Positions 24,701 through 37,390 of a stretch of 64,000 nucleotides of DNA are shown one piece after another. The notes below the pieces were generated by a model. The model ran no database searches. It was not told the origin of the DNA and was given only the letters and a program-made list of their open reading frames with translations. Each line of letters opens with the position of its first letter. Position 1 is the stretch's first letter. Location of the stretch: contig NC_061074.1 of NCBI RefSeq assembly GCF_021917145.1, positions 13,125,772 to 13,189,771 of the forward strand. Reading direction: 5' to 3'. This DNA is from Hypomesus transpacificus (taxonomy: Eukaryota > Chordata > Actinopteri > Osmeriformes > Osmeridae). The translations under genes were made by a program, and so were the position numbers.

Positions 24701-27700
24701 GCAGTGCAACATGTAGCCTATGTAACATAACTCTGTGCTATAAATGCTTCTTAAACTGTCCTGCGAAAACACAGACCTTATGATTCATGTAATAAGGAAA
24801 ACAAATGCATGAATCATACACATGGTAAAACACTCACTAAATGTTTTTGTCAGAGGAGAATTGCCTTCCCCCTGTCTCTGTGTGTGTGTGTGGTTGTGTG
24901 TGTGTTCACTAAAATTACAGGGGAGGCAGGGAGAGCCTATATACCCTTCTAGCCAAGATAACATAGCTGTGGCTTACCACTCAAATTCAAGCCAAGGGCC
25001 CAAAATACCACTCATTTGGCTACTTTTACAAACACATCCTAGGTAGGCTAAATAAAAATGTGTGTCTTCCAAATTTGTAAAAAAATAAAGTTTTAGGCCC
25101 ATCATGCCTTATGAATGTACTAAACAATTAAAACATATATTTGGCTAGTAACAATATTTGGGATATTTTTTAACAAGGATCTCTCCTAACAGTTCCATCT
25201 TGACCAAGGCATGTAAAGTTCATAGGAGCCTCTTGTTAAAGTTTTTAATGTCTATGTGGGCATCAATGACTCATTTGTGTTATTATGTTTGGACAAAAAA
25301 GCCTCAGTCTTGATAGGAATATATTTCACAAGACTGCAAGTGAAACCTGCAATTTAAGATTTATTTCAGTTTCACATTTGCCTCCTGAAGTTCCAGTGAG
25401 TTACTTATTCATATACAGCTGAGTGGGCTCTTTCTAGGCAACTGTTAAACTTCGGTTTCAAAAAGTTTGTCTAGTTAAAAACAAATCATAGTGGCTGTGA
25501 GTTAGTAGAAGGCCCAAAGATAATTTTAAGTCATTTGAATGGGCTCAGAGCATTTTATCATGCATATGACTGAGGGAGAGTTACAGTATTACTAGCCTAA
25601 GCATCTGGGTCAGGCTCATTATGCTAAACCTCACCTCCAGTGGCTCTGTGCTTCCTAACAGCATCTTACTGGCCATCAACATGAACACAAAGTTGTAGTT
25701 ACTCTGAAAATGAATCAAGCATGTTCACGTGAACCTGCAGTGGCTATATATTTTGATTAAAGGTTTATTTTATTTTACAGAGAAACCCCCTATCTCTCAT
25801 CAAATTACTTTTATGTTTAATCTTGTTCCAGAAAAGTTTGGTTGTTGTTGCTTTATATGGCAAGATGCTGAGCCAGTTAGCTGCAGGGCCAGTCTGGGCA
25901 CCCTGTGGAGAGCAGAAAAGGCTGAGTGTGTGCTGCTCATTAGGGAGGAGATGGAGGAACGCTCTCTGACAAGGGTCCCAGACAGAGACGAATCTGTCTG
26001 CTAACCCCAGACCTGGAGGAGGTCCCACCGCCGGGTGGAAAGCAGGTCCGGGGTTCATGTGGTCCCCCTTCCTCAGCCATGTGGACACAGGGACATTCTA
26101 ACGCCAGGGGGAAATAGAGCTTCCAGGTTAATCTTGTGTCTGGAACTAGGCTGCACTCTGTAGATGATGACATTAAAGAGTCAGTATTTTCTGACTTTGA
26201 AATGGATCAGGAAGGAATTACCAGGATCTGGAATGACTAAACCAGCCTCCAGGACAGCCACACACCTTGTAGCTTGTTTCCCTTTATGAGGTCAAACACA
26301 TTCCCTTACAGAGCAAAGAGAAAGCTGTGGGTTGTGTATTGTGGGTGTGTAAACCCTCCCACCTTCTCACACCTCTTTCATCCTCCTATCCTGTATCACC
26401 TCTCCCCATCCTCACTTCCCTTCCTTTCTCTAGACTGTATGTAGATGTTGCCATTCAACATCATGTTTTGGTTTGTGTGGAAAGGGTTTCAATGCAATTT
26501 TAAATTCAGTGGGCAGAGTCTGTTAGCACCTAAGTTTCAGTTCCCACCTTTCTGCTAATCCCTGAGGGGGATGGTGTTGTCTTTTAGTCCTGGTTCATGT
26601 TGTCAGAATGTCATGTTTGTGATCTCCTACCAGCAGCATGGACCTTCCTTGTGATTGTCTATCTGACTGCCTCTCCTCTCCTTCCCTGTGCAGGTGTGAG
26701 CAGTAACCAGGTGGTGGTCCCTGAAAAGGTGAGTGCGGTACTGGGGAAGAACATCACCCTGGGCTGCCGGATAGAGGTGGGCTCCAACCTCAGCCTGACC
26801 CAGAGCTCCTGGGAGCGCCGCCTGCCCTCTGGCACCATCACCCTGGCGGTGTTTAACCCCGAGTTCGGCATCTCCATCTCTCCAGAGTACGCCCGCCGCG
26901 TCTCCTTCCTGTCCCCCTCCATCCAGGACGCCACGATTGTCCTGGAGGGGGTGGGCTTCGCAGACGTCGGCTCGTACACCTGTAAAGTGGCCACCTTCCC
27001 TCTGGGCAACACACAAGCATCAACCACCGTCAACATATTAGGTATGTAGGACAGTCTGACTAGTCCACTGTCGTCTCTGTGTTATATGGTGCCTGTAAGT
27101 CTCCCCCTTACATGGCTGGTTGTGATGAGGTGCTTCTCGGGTCAACAGTAGGTAAGTGTTTGACCCGGAAGGATCAGTTACTCTCTGAAGGACCTCACCC
27201 TAGTGGCCCAATGGCTCTAAATCACCACCTGGATGGCAGCCATTCACATTGAGATCCCAGCTTCCAGTCACAGGGCACAGCTGTGCTGCCCTTTCTGTGC
27301 TGCGAGTGTGCCCGGGCTCACCTCTCTCTCATTCCCAACCCAGCCTCAGGAACCCCTTGATAAATATTCAAACATCTAATTTACTAAGTGCTCATTGACA
27401 TTTCGGTATTCATTTGAACTGAAGCGGCAAACACGTGTTGACATTATGTACACGATTCCATCCACTTGAGCAGGACCTGTACTGTAGAACGCGAAGTGAA
27501 GAGTTGTACATTTGCCAAGAAAAAGGGTACATTTAACTGCAGATTACCCATAATAAGTGGTGCAGGGGGATTCTAAGAGGGTGAACAGCACTTCCATGTA
27601 ATGGGATCCCCTTTCAGTACTCGTCTTCCTTGTTCAGTCCTGAGCTCTCACAAAAGGCCCAGACTGTTACAGCACCAGTAGTGTGGTGGGGGGGGGGGGG

Positions 27701-30700
27701 GGGGGGGGGGGAACGCCCAGCCTGGAAACAATAAAACTTGAGGTAGAGGAACACTCCTCCGGTACTGAGAAGGAGAATGACCTTTCGTTTCAAATTGCTG
27801 ATAAGATAAGTTGGAACGCTACCCCACGGCTCTGGAGTGTCCTCAGGGAAACTTAAGAATCCATGAAAGTACCCTAATGAAGACATCAGTGGGACTGACA
27901 TTGCGGCAAAGCGTCCTGCTCAGTTTAAGTTATTATATCCTCCAACCATAAACTGCTTTCTCCTCAGCCCCAGACTTGACTGCCCCACTCATAGCCGGTT
28001 TACGGCCCGTGACAAGCACTTGATGTGAGCAATAACGGCATCTCCCTCCTGTATTCAGCAGAATCCTGAAATGGAAGAGAACATCAGAACAGCAGTATAA
28101 CAAAGACCTACCTACTTGGCTTGTTGAGCATGACATTTTATGGATGTTTTATTGATTGAAGCTGTTAGATAATGCAAACCCATATTTCTCAGAGTTCTAC
28201 ATGTCCTGAATACTGAAAGCAATAATTATTATTATTAGTGGTCATATCTGTATTGTTAATGTGAGCAACTGACAGGCTGTAGTCTGTGTTTCTGCAGCAT
28301 GGCCTGCAAACATTCAGTTGGTGTTTAAATCGGCAAGGTTCCATCTGTCCAGCCAGCCAGTCTGGCTGTGTCAGTGCTCAGCTGAGCAGAGCAGAGCAGA
28401 TCATACAGTAGGTGGATCACAGACAGGCCCGACAGGGAATTGTTATCTTCTCTCCATTCATCCAGACAGATCCCACCCTCTCCCCCGCCCTGAAATGAGC
28501 ACCCTGCGTAGAGGTGGTTACCGTTGGGGGTGTAAGGAGAGAGGGGTGGTTACCAGGCAGCCGCCTAACACAACAGGGCCATGGTGGACGGTTGGAGTCC
28601 ACCATGGGGGGGGGGTTGAGGGAGGGGTCGGGAATGGCTGGAAAAGTCTGTGGAGGGGGCTGTAGAGAGGCTGTGGTCTGAGGGGTGGGGAGCGTGTGCC
28701 GGGCTGCAGAAGGTATTGGAGCTATTTTTGGAAGCGGAGGTCTCGGGGGGGTTACTAAGAGGTTGTCGTTCCACCGAGGCCCCCACGGGTGGGGAGGGGG
28801 GCGGCAGATGTCTGGGGGTGGTGGCCTCGTCTTTCAGATTAGGGGTATGCATGTGCCCCACATGCTGTGACCATCACTGTGACAGGAAGTGGAGCAGCTG
28901 GTAATGCCCACCACAGAGAGGGAGAGAGAGAGAGAGAGAGACAGGAGGAGATGGGGGAGGAGAGATGGAGTCTCTACCGTGGAGGAGGGAGAGGAGAGAC
29001 TGGGAAAGACCTGAGAGTAGGAGATGGGGGAGGGTTAGATAGAGCACCAGAGACACTGGGGATGAGAAATGGACCTGGGAAAGAGAGCAGGGCAGGGGGA
29101 AACCCAGAGAGGAGAGGTAGCGATGGAAAATCAAGATCGCTCCCTCCCTGGATCATGAATGTAAGCCTTGTTGCCAAGTTGCTTTCCATCCTCATCTACA
29201 TAAAAGCCCTTTCTTCCCCTCTGTGTCCCACCTGATCTGAACGGGTGGACATCCTGCCTGTGTGCTCATGACTAATGAAACAGTTTCCGTCTGGGTTTAC
29301 GTCACCGTAGCAGAACACTGACCCTCCTGCTTCATTGTCTGCTAGGGCAAGTAGAGGACTCTATTACCCCAGTCACCTCCCTCACATAGATCTGTTTTAC
29401 ATCCCTATTGAGGAAATCTGTGTCACGTCTCAAGCCCCAGTTATTCACAGGAAGCCAATGTAACATAAACCTGGCTCCGAAGTACTGAACGACATACAGC
29501 AACCCTACTCCACTGTTGGGATCTCCTTGAAATCAAACACAGAAACACAACTGCACTGAGTGTTGCAACTGACACCGGACTAATAACAGGTCCACAGATC
29601 ATTAGCTCTAACTTTCCAGAGAACCATTACTAGTGAGACATTTGAAATGTAGGTCAAACTCACGTTACCTAACACACGCTGTAAGGGTTGAGCAGAAAGA
29701 GAGCAGAACTGAAACCTTTTATGGAATGTTTCATGGAAATGCTTTGTAAGTATTCGAAAACTGGGACGGTCGATATAGCACAATATCAACCTCTCACAAA
29801 CACACAAACATATTTACGTCTCCGGTACAACAGTGGAGAGCTTGTTTACCTCGAGAAGTGCTCCTCTTATCAAATTGCTCAGCTCATCAATTTATTTTAT
29901 AGATATCTGTGAAATGCAAGACATCAATCCTGTCTGCATCTCTGTGTGCTGTGGCCACTTCCTGCTGCCCATATCCCTTGTTTTATGATGCCCATTATTT
30001 ATTAATCTTCATATATAAAAAAAGATCAATATTCATTTTGTAATTTATTTTCCGTCTGTCTCCCCTCCCCCCCCCTCCCTCCCCTCCCTCCCGTCTCCTT
30101 CCTCCCCCCCCCTCCCTCCTCCTCTCCTCCCTCCCTCCCTTGTCCTTTCCCCCCTCTCTCCCCCTCCCCTCCCTAGTGGAGCCCAAGGTGTACGTGTCAG
30201 CCGGCTCTGCCCCCCTGCTGGACGGGGGGAACCACACGGTGGTGGCCACCTGCATCGCGGAGCGCGGCCGCCCCGCCGCCGAGGTCCTCTGGGAAACGGG
30301 GCTGCACGGCAGCCTGGAGACGCGCTCCCAGGACGAGCCCAACGGCACCACCACCACCCAGGTGGGCTACATCTGGAGGCCCAGCAGTGCGGACCAGGGC
30401 CAGACCCTCACCTGCGTGGTGCGCCACCCGGCCCTGCAGACAGATTTCCGCATCCCCTACACGCTCAACGTGCAGTGTAAGTGTGCAGGGACCAGGCAAC
30501 CAGGGGTTAGCTTGCTGGGAACTTGGGCTTAAGAGCTTAGTAAGCACCAGAGTGGAGCCTAGAGTCCAAGTCATTCAAAGTTCTGCAGTTTTTCTTTTTG
30601 CGTACTGTACAGCACTTGATGTCAATCACCGGTCTGTCAAAGACAGCTGGCGTGTTTTTCTGTCTGGGTGCTCTCCTTTCCGATTCCAGTTACCGTGTTT

Positions 30701-33297
30701 ATCAGAAGCTGGCAATTACTGACCTTTAACTTGCGTTAATGGGTTAGAGTATGAGTACACAGAGACCACCATGCTACCTGACTCTCTTCTTTCACCCATA
30801 AAAGGACCATTAAGAGATTCATCTTAATGTTACAGTCGTTGATGCCTGCTTCCTTGGCAAGCTGGGCTGTTGGCTAGTATCTCATTTAGACTGCATGAGA
30901 GCAGGCTAATGAAGCCATTTTATGAAATATTGATCAGGCCCCCAGCATCATCAGCAGCAGTGGAGGAGGGGGGTCGTGGTTAATACAGGAAATAAGCAGC
31001 TTCAAGGCTCAATACATCGTGTCTAATGCAGAGACGGGGGATTTCTAAGTTGCGAAAGAATCACAATTTCGACACTGACCTGTGTGCTGAGGTCAAGGGA
31101 CACAGTCACGCGCTCCCCCCGTAATCATGTGCTTCCAGCTCCTAAGGGAAATCAAACAGGGGAATATTGGAGACAGGAGTCATTGTTTGTTTACAACATG
31201 TACAGCGGCTTTGCTTCTGTTGGGATGAAATTGTGTTATCTCTGACTGGTATTGGACCAGAGAGTGTGTTCGAGCCTTCCTCCCCCAGCAATGTGATGCA
31301 TCTCCCTCCCCCCCCCCCCCCCCCCCCCCCCCCCCCATGCCTCGCCATTTTAGTTGTCTTGCCTTTATTTCGGCAACAGTACCTGTGCGCTCCCAGAGTA
31401 ATTTGTGGCTCTCTTTTTCATTTCTAGTATCACTTTTCTGCTTATATTGCTTGCTTTGTTCCCTCTGGAAACCCCCATTTGTCATGTTGCAGATTGTTAG
31501 GGGTCACTTCGTGTAACGCACATGCTCACTGCTCCGTCCATTTGAAATTAATTGAAATTAGTTGAAGTGAATTTGAAGTAGATGCTGTTCTGGCAGTTAT
31601 TGCATAAGATCATAGCTTAACAGATTTATTAAATAGAACAAGGTAACCTTTTGCTTTCATATTTTAACTGTTGACCTGGCTGTGTGTGTGTGTGTGTGTG
31701 GTGTGTGTGTGTGTGTGTGTTGTCATGTGTCTGTGCTGCAGTCGCTCCAGAGGTGTCTGTGGAGGGGAGGGACAGGAGCTGGTTCGTGGGCCAGGCTGAC
31801 GTGACGCTGGACTGCTCTGCCAGAGCTAACCCTCCAGCCCACCACTTCTCCTGGACTAGGTGAGTCTCCTCAAGTCTGCACCGAGCTCGACCTCTGCAGC
31901 CCATGGACACGTTCAGCCCAACTGCCTGCTTCTTGGCTCACAAAGCCACGTGTTTCTCCCCCCCTCCTCCAGGATGGATGCCCCCATGCCTGACGGTGTG
32001 GCTGTGGCAAACAGCACCTTCAGCTTCACCCGTCCCCTGGAGAGGAATGACTCCGGCGTGTACCGCTGCGAGGTGATGAACGACATCGGGCTCGGGAGTC
32101 AAGACGTTCACTTCTGGGTACAGGGTGAGCTGCCTGCCCCTCATCACTCATCTGCCTCCATCACCAGCTTTAGTTTTGGAACTTTGTGGTGTAGTTTTAG
32201 GGTACAGTAGCTATCTATTTCTTCATACGAGCTGACAGCGCCCAGTTCGACTTGCTCCACATTTCCAGAAACAAGAGGAGCACAGAAACAGACAGTGTCA
32301 ATAACAAAGGACACTGTTGTGGTTTTGGCTGCGGCACATTTATTTTGCTAGGTGGATTGTTTTTCAGTTTTTTACTGGGAGCACAGCGTGCTACAATGGG
32401 ACCCTTTTAGTTTCGTTTTTTTATTCAAGGTCGGGCGTCTGGGTTGGAAACAATGAATTACATTTAAAACACAATAATCACAGACAAATGTGTTTCACAT
32501 AACAAACGCATATCTGACCCTAATGTATTCATCTCGACTCAGAAGAGGTACTTATAAAGATTAGAATTGATCACTCGTGTTTAGAATTGAGACAAGCTAA
32601 ATAGAGGGAAACCTTCCTCTGAGGTCTGTTACCAGGTTTTTGCTACAGTTGGCCTGAGGCCTGCTGCACAGTACCTGATGGGGCCCACGCCCTCCCTCTT
32701 TCTCTCGCTCTCGCTCTCTCTCTCTTTCTCGCTCTCTCGTGTCTAAACATCTTTGGCCGCCCTATTCTTCTGTAGCTAGAAGTGAAGCATGAGAACTCGT
32801 TCTCTTTTCCTTCCCCTCTTTCTTTTAATCCACATCCAAACATAATGACTGCTGTTTTTGGACCCAGCTTTCCCCCGGCGCACTATTTCTCTCCTCGCTC
32901 CCTGAGAGGAGAAGTCTGGAGCGGGCCCAGCGCTGCCTGTCATGCTCCATCTGTGCTGAGGCCAAGTTTTGGAGGAGGCCCCTCTAAAAACTACACCATG
33001 GTTGACATCCTGTCCAGGAAGGACAATTATCGGGCTTCTATCAGGCCAGCACGAGGAGGCGGGCATATGCTGCCTCTCAGCCGCGCCCCCTGTGGAGATG
33101 TTCAGGAGCCGAGGCTACGCGAGCCAGCATGGGTGCACCGTCCACCCCCGTCCACCCCCCTCATGTGGATGCTTGACATGCCCAGTGGTCTCTTTGCCCT
33201 TGTGGACCTTCCTCCTGACCAGCTGTAGCAGCTCAGCTTAGCCCCCTTGTGTGGTGTCCTTCTGCCCCTCCCTAGCAAGACACCAGGGTTGGGTTCA

Positions 33298-33349
<52 letters not shown>

Positions 33350-34855
33350 GAGGGTTGATGGGTGACAGGACAGTGTTTTTTATCTCTTCACTGACCTTGA
33401 GCTGCCCCCTCCTCGCTTTACATTATCTCCATCCCCAGGGCCACTGGCATGCAGGTTAGTTGGATTCTCTCTCAGGTAAATCACAGGAAGTCATTAGAAG
33501 CTGTACTGGGACTGGGCTGTGTTTAATCAGTTGTATTGTCAACCCTCATGTCCACTGGAGGCCTCCAAGCCTGTGCTGTTGCAGGTCATATTGCTTTGTA
33601 GTTAGGCTCTTTGATGTCTGTCTCCAGAGACTCTTGTGTCAGACTGTTTTCTTAGTCCCGAAAGGCTGGGCTACAATAGGGAGACAATGCTTCTGACCTT
33701 TGGCTGTGTGGAGATGGAACAATGCTGCTGACCTTGGGCTGTATAGAGCTGGAGGATGCTATTGCTGACATCACTGCTGGTCAATGCTGATGGACCAGTC
33801 AGATTCATCTCCTCACATGACCTCCAGTGGCTTTGGAAGAGAGAGAAGGGACGAACTAAGCAAATGCACGCTCTCACTCTGCCCCTCTCGCTCGCTCTCT
33901 CTCTCATACTCACTCTCTCTCACTCTCACACACGCAATAGCTAAATTGCTTCCGACGTTTAACCTATACTTTGTTCAGTCTCACTTATAAAGGCTCTTCA
34001 ACAGAGCAACCTCTTAAATTCTTTATTTTTTTCTAGAGATGCTATGATGTTCTGCCTCACTTGGACTGGTTGAGATTTGTAGACAGGGTTTGGTAGGGAG
34101 GTTTCTGAGGTAGGATTGTACTATTTAATAAAATGTGATTTATTTTTTATGGCTTGTAATAATTTTTCCTCTTGACTCTCCTCCCTCCCTTCTCCACACC
34201 CCCAGACCCTCCGCCAACGACAGCCGCCCCCCTCACCTCGGCCTCCACCGTCATGGAGACCCGTGAAACCAGCACGGCCCCCGACAGGCACAGCTCCCTC
34301 TTCACCTCGCCCACGCTGGCGTCCCTGCCCGACAGCAGCCTGGGCACAATAGTGGGCGGAGCGGTGGGCGGGGTCCTCTTCCTGGTGCTGCTGCTGATTC
34401 TGGGCGGAGCCTGCTTCATGCGCCAGAGGAGGACCTTCAGAGGGGACTACTACACCAAGCAGTACCTGGGCCCGTCCGACATGCAGAAGGAGTCCCAGCT
34501 GGACGTGCTCCAGCCCCACGAGCTGCAGGAGGTGTCCGGGGACGGCTCGGGCAAGGGCAGTCAGGACCTGAAACCCAAGCCCGGGGGAGAACTCATTTAC
34601 CCCGACTACACCGACGACCGCAAGGACACGGAGGACTGGGGCAACGGGCCAAGAGCCCTCAGGGAGGGGGGGTACTATCCTGAGTATCACAACAACACCA
34701 ACAACATGCACCACGGTGGGCTTCCTGTTCACAGCCCCCCGGTATCCAACGGCTCCCCCTACATCCCGGAGGACTGCTATGACAACGGCACAGACGGCGA
34801 CTATGTGTCCCATATGGACGGATCTGTGATCTCTCGCAGGGAGTGGTACGTCTGA
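15704..34855 (+). CDS. nectin3: Nectin-3, Ig-superfamily adherens-junction adhesion molecule (6 exons)
   Basis: Coding exons are 15704-15794, 26694-27041, 30177-30476, 31742-31859, 31973-32124 and 34206-34855. All junctions are GT-AG, with phases 1,1,1,2,1, giving 552 residues (human nectin-3: 549). Exon 1 encodes a signal peptide. Exon 2 is the V-type Ig domain (Cys in TLGCRIEV, Cys in SYTCKV) that mediates trans-adhesion. Exon 3 is a C-type Ig domain, and exons 4-5 make a split third Ig domain. Exon 6 holds a Thr/Ser-rich stalk, a membrane helix (about 384-408) and a 145-residue tail. The tail begins [20 protein letters not shown] and continues with [11 protein letters not shown], distinctive of nectin-3 rather than nectin-1, -2 or -4. 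It ends [10 protein letters not shown], the afadin PDZ ligand. The neighbour downstream is a CD96-like gene, as in mammals. Teleosts may carry 3a and 3b copies; which one is not determined. Confidence 0.94.
19686..19870. repeat. Purine-rich (GAGAGG-type) imperfect tandem repeat
   Basis: About three degenerate repeats of roughly 55-60 bp built from GAGA, GAAAGGGA and AGAGACAGAGAGGG blocks, with almost all purines on the plus strand. The 154-residue open frame on the minus strand here is a low-complexity Ser/Leu/Pro artefact. Confidence 0.7.
22380..22410. repeat. (GT)n microsatellite
   Basis: Uninterrupted or once-interrupted GT repeats of about 30 bp in nectin3 intron 1. Confidence 0.85.
24120..24143. 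repeat. G homopolymer, 24 bp, followed by a short (GT)n
   Basis: A pure 24-G run on the plus strand, followed by TTGGTCG and (GT)6-7, in nectin3 intron 1. Confidence 0.9.
27688..27711. repeat. G homopolymer, 24 bp
   Basis: A pure G run on the plus strand in nectin3 intron 2. Confidence 0.9.
30056..30176 (+). promoter_or_regulatory. nectin3: 120-bp polypyrimidine tract before nectin3 exon 3
   Basis: From about 30056 to the splice acceptor CTAG at 30173-30176 the plus strand is almost entirely C and T. It includes several runs of seven or eight C and repeated CCCTCCCT blocks. It must serve as the pyrimidine tract for exon 3 splicing and is many times the usual length. Such mirror-like homopyrimidine DNA can form triplex structures. 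Confidence 0.75.
31308..31336. repeat. C homopolymer, 29 bp
   Basis: A pure C run on the plus strand in nectin3 intron 3. Proline- or glycine-rich frames that cross it are artefacts. Confidence 0.9.
31681..31720. repeat. (GT)n microsatellite, once interrupted
   Basis: About 40 bp of GT repeats, starting some 60 bp upstream of nectin3 exon 4. Confidence 0.85.
32125..34205 (+). other. nectin3: nectin3 intron 5
   Basis: No exon was recognised. A 148-residue open frame at 32782-33228 has no Ig or other domain and is not needed for the model. The intron includes a (CT)n-like stretch at about 32700-32745 and a 48-G run at 33301-33348. A second CT-rich stretch lies at about 33885-33920. Confidence 0.65.
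33301..33348. repeat. G homopolymer, 48 bp
   Basis: The longest homopolymer in the window: 48 consecutive G on the plus strand, in nectin3 intron 5. Confidence 0.92.
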
Positions 34856-37390
34856 GAGGAGGAGCAGGGAAAACAGAGACACAGACTGTAACGGCTGAGA
34901 CATCAGAACACGTTCATCATGCTCAATTAAAGGACTGTTGTGGACAGTGGGGAGAGTTCCAGCCTCTGCTTGTATCGGCCCGTTTGGGAGTCATCTCTGC
35001 TTTGATTGTAACCTCTGATCTTAAAGACTCGTAGGACGTGTTACAAAGAGTGTTGCAATTTTTTTTCTATAAACATGATCAGTGTTCTTGAAATTGCCTT
35101 TGCTTCACGTTGGAGGATCTCCAGTGTATGAGTTTGAAGGGATGTTATGGTTTCATGGAGTGTCTTGTCTGTAAACACCTTTCTTACATCATGGCTCCAG
35201 CTCTACAGCCCTCATTTGGAAAACACTGTATCCCTTTAACCAGGTGGCCAATATGTTGTGTCATTTTCCACCCCTCTAATAATCCATGGTATTTTGTAAA
35301 TACACACTTAATTGCTTGCATGCCATCAAATTACTTTTTCCACAAAGGACAGGCTACATTCTGATTGCTTTCTCTAAGAGCATCTGAATCAAATTACGCT
35401 GAAACAAATTTTCGAACTGACATTCAGAAAGGGAAATGAAGCAAAATGATTATACTAAAGGGAGATATCTGTCAATACCACTGCCACGTGAAGTCAATTC
35501 GCACGAGTCTGTCAGTGATCCTAAGCTGTAGGTCTACTGAGTTCAAATGTATTGAGCTAAATTATTCTCCAGCTTTCTGAATCCCATGTATAACTACTTC
35601 TAAAGTATCCGTGGGATACGTTTGTTTTTATTAGCCACGAAGAACAAGTTTATTGCCGGCCATGATGGATAATGGTTCCTTTGGGTGGTTATGTAGCTGA
35701 AGATACCATGAGACAATGTGGTTGTGGTTGACAACCACATTGGTTGACTTGTGACATCAACCACCTGTCCTTTGTTTGACCTGGCACTTCCTGCTCTGTC
35801 TAGTCACCCTTGCCCCTGGACCGTTACTGTACCTGAGGAGCGGGTGAAGGATCAAAGAGGCCTGGGCTAAAGCTAATCCATGAAACCTGATCCCTGCTCC
35901 CAGTCAGTGAAGAGCCTATAACCCCACGCTGGCTGGGGGAGGGGGGGGGGGGCTGGATCTCCCTGTGGTAGATCAAGATGGTGGCTACAGCCTGAGGTTT
36001 CTTTGTATCTGATAGGAGGGGGGGGGGCCACACTCCTTTTATTTCATACGGTTTCCCTCTCAGCTATGACACTCCCAGCTATTTGGTAGAGGCTTCAGAT
36101 GTCTTAGAATAAACCACTTTCATATCACACACGGACACACACACGCCACATCTGCAGGCTAGGTCACTCCAACCCACACTCAAAGCACAGGCCTCACCTC
36201 AAAGCTGAAGCTTTTTAATTAACTTGATTTTGCTGGATGGACTTGGCGTGTGTTTAACCTCAGTGATATGTTGAGCGTCTGTGTCTGCATGCACACGCAT
36301 GTTTCTTATTTGGTGGATTCATAGCTGTCAGACTAGTCCTGTCACAACAAAGATACCCCGTGAAAACGGCTTTTCTTAGCTACTGTTAAAAACACTGGCA
36401 CAAAGAGGCCAAATGTTGTCCAGGGATAATATATGATAGTTTTTCTCTGACTACTGCTCTGTCTTAGTCATACTTCCTGTTTTAAGTGGCTGGTCTTTGG
36501 CATTTGGCTTGATTTGGAGCGGAGGTGATGGGATGCTTCTGACTGTTTTGTGTTGTCATCTGTCCCCTGTTTGAGTTATTCTCATGTCTTCTCTCTGGAA
36601 GCATCCGTAGTCTGTTTTTGTACATTATGTTAAGTTTACTGTGATGGCAGACTGTCAGCTTACATTCTCATGGTTTAAGCCCCGGGGATGCCTTAGATGG
36701 GCTCATCAGCTGATTCAGACTCGTACATGTGGAAGGTTGTGGCTTTCATCACTGTTGACAAGACTGACTGCTCCTCCTGATGTCTTCCTTTTGGATGTTT
36801 ACTATTAGTTCTTGGTTTTCAACCAGTGCAGTTGACTGAAGGTAAATGTTTATGCCTTAAACCAGTGAAGACTCCTGTAGCAACTCAGTTACAAAGTATG
36901 TACCGAAAAAGTGTAATTATTAATATTTCACTGGAAATTTAGATAAAAATTGCAAAGCAGGCAAGAGCCATAGAAAATATTACTGTTCTGTAAATATTCT
37001 GGTTGCTTCTTTTTGTATTATTATTGTTTATTAAAAAAAACATATTTTTTGTATAAGGTTTTGTGCCCATAACGGGTACAGAGCATTAGTTGATGAAAAG
37101 CATTAAAGAGCACCTGCCTGATGAGAGCTTGAAGTTGTTCTCTTCAGCTGCATATTTTGAGTTCTCGAGGTTTATTTTATACATTGCCATTTTGCAAATG
37201 ATCGATTGCTCATGAATGACTTTGGAAAGAATAGAGACAGATTTCCGTTTGTCTTGGTTTGTAATAAAACAGCATCATTTACTCTGTCTAGCAGGTCTGT
37301 GTTCTGTACGCCCAGCAAACTTTGTCAGCTTCCAGTTAGATGATGTCTTCTCTTGCTAATATATATTTGAATAAAAAAACTAATTTTATA
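34856..37390 (+). promoter_or_regulatory. nectin3: Probable nectin3 3' UTR with polyadenylation signals
   Basis: The AT-rich sequence after the nectin3 stop contains AATAAA at about 37263-37268 and again at 37370-37375. Either could end a 2.4-2.5-kb 3' UTR. The true transcript end is not shown by the sequence. An 11-bp perfect stem lies inside at 35714-35742, and two G-rich tracts occur at about 35936-35952 and 36017-36028. Confidence 0.45.
35714..35742 (+). other. Perfect 11-bp stem-loop in the presumed nectin3 3' UTR
   Basis: CAATGTGGTTG is followed by a 7-base loop and then CAACCACATTG, its exact reverse complement. It would form a hairpin in a nectin3 transcript if the long 3' UTR is used. 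No function is known to me. Confidence 0.6.

Larger units (their letters stand above)
15795..26693 (+). other. nectin3: nectin3 intron 1 (10.9 kb)
   Basis: This intron separates the signal-peptide exon from the V-domain exon. It contains a purine-rich tandem repeat at about 19686-19870, a (GT)n microsatellite at about 22380-22410 and a 24-G run at 24120-24143. A duplicated short block (CTTTAACATCTATGAGGA) occurs twice at about 17563-17602, and a GC-rich patch lies at about 23040-23180. I found no exon-like open frame with domain similarity on either strand. Long first introns of this kind often hold enhancers, but no element can be named from the sequence alone. Confidence 0.7.
27042..30176 (+). 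other. nectin3: nectin3 intron 2
   Basis: No exon was found. The intron carries a 24-G run at 27688-27711, a G-rich segment at about 28560-28810 and a GA-rich segment at about 28915-29130. It ends in an exceptional pyrimidine tract, listed separately. Confidence 0.7.
30477..31741 (+). other. nectin3: nectin3 intron 3
   Basis: No exon was found. It holds a 29-C run at 31308-31336 and an interrupted (GT)n microsatellite at about 31681-31720, just before exon 4. Confidence 0.7.

Noticed and set aside
26627-27036. Minus-strand frames of 125-129 codons over nectin3 exon 2
   Set aside because: They are antisense shadows of the V-domain exon.
32782-33228. 148-codon frame in nectin3 intron 5
   Set aside because: It has no Ig or other domain. 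The nectin3 frame is complete without it, and the exon 5 to exon 6 phase join is exact.
34121-34903. 260-codon minus-strand frame over nectin3 exon 6
   Set aside because: It is the antisense shadow of a GC-rich coding exon, with no start context or domain, while the plus strand has a clear nectin-3 tail.
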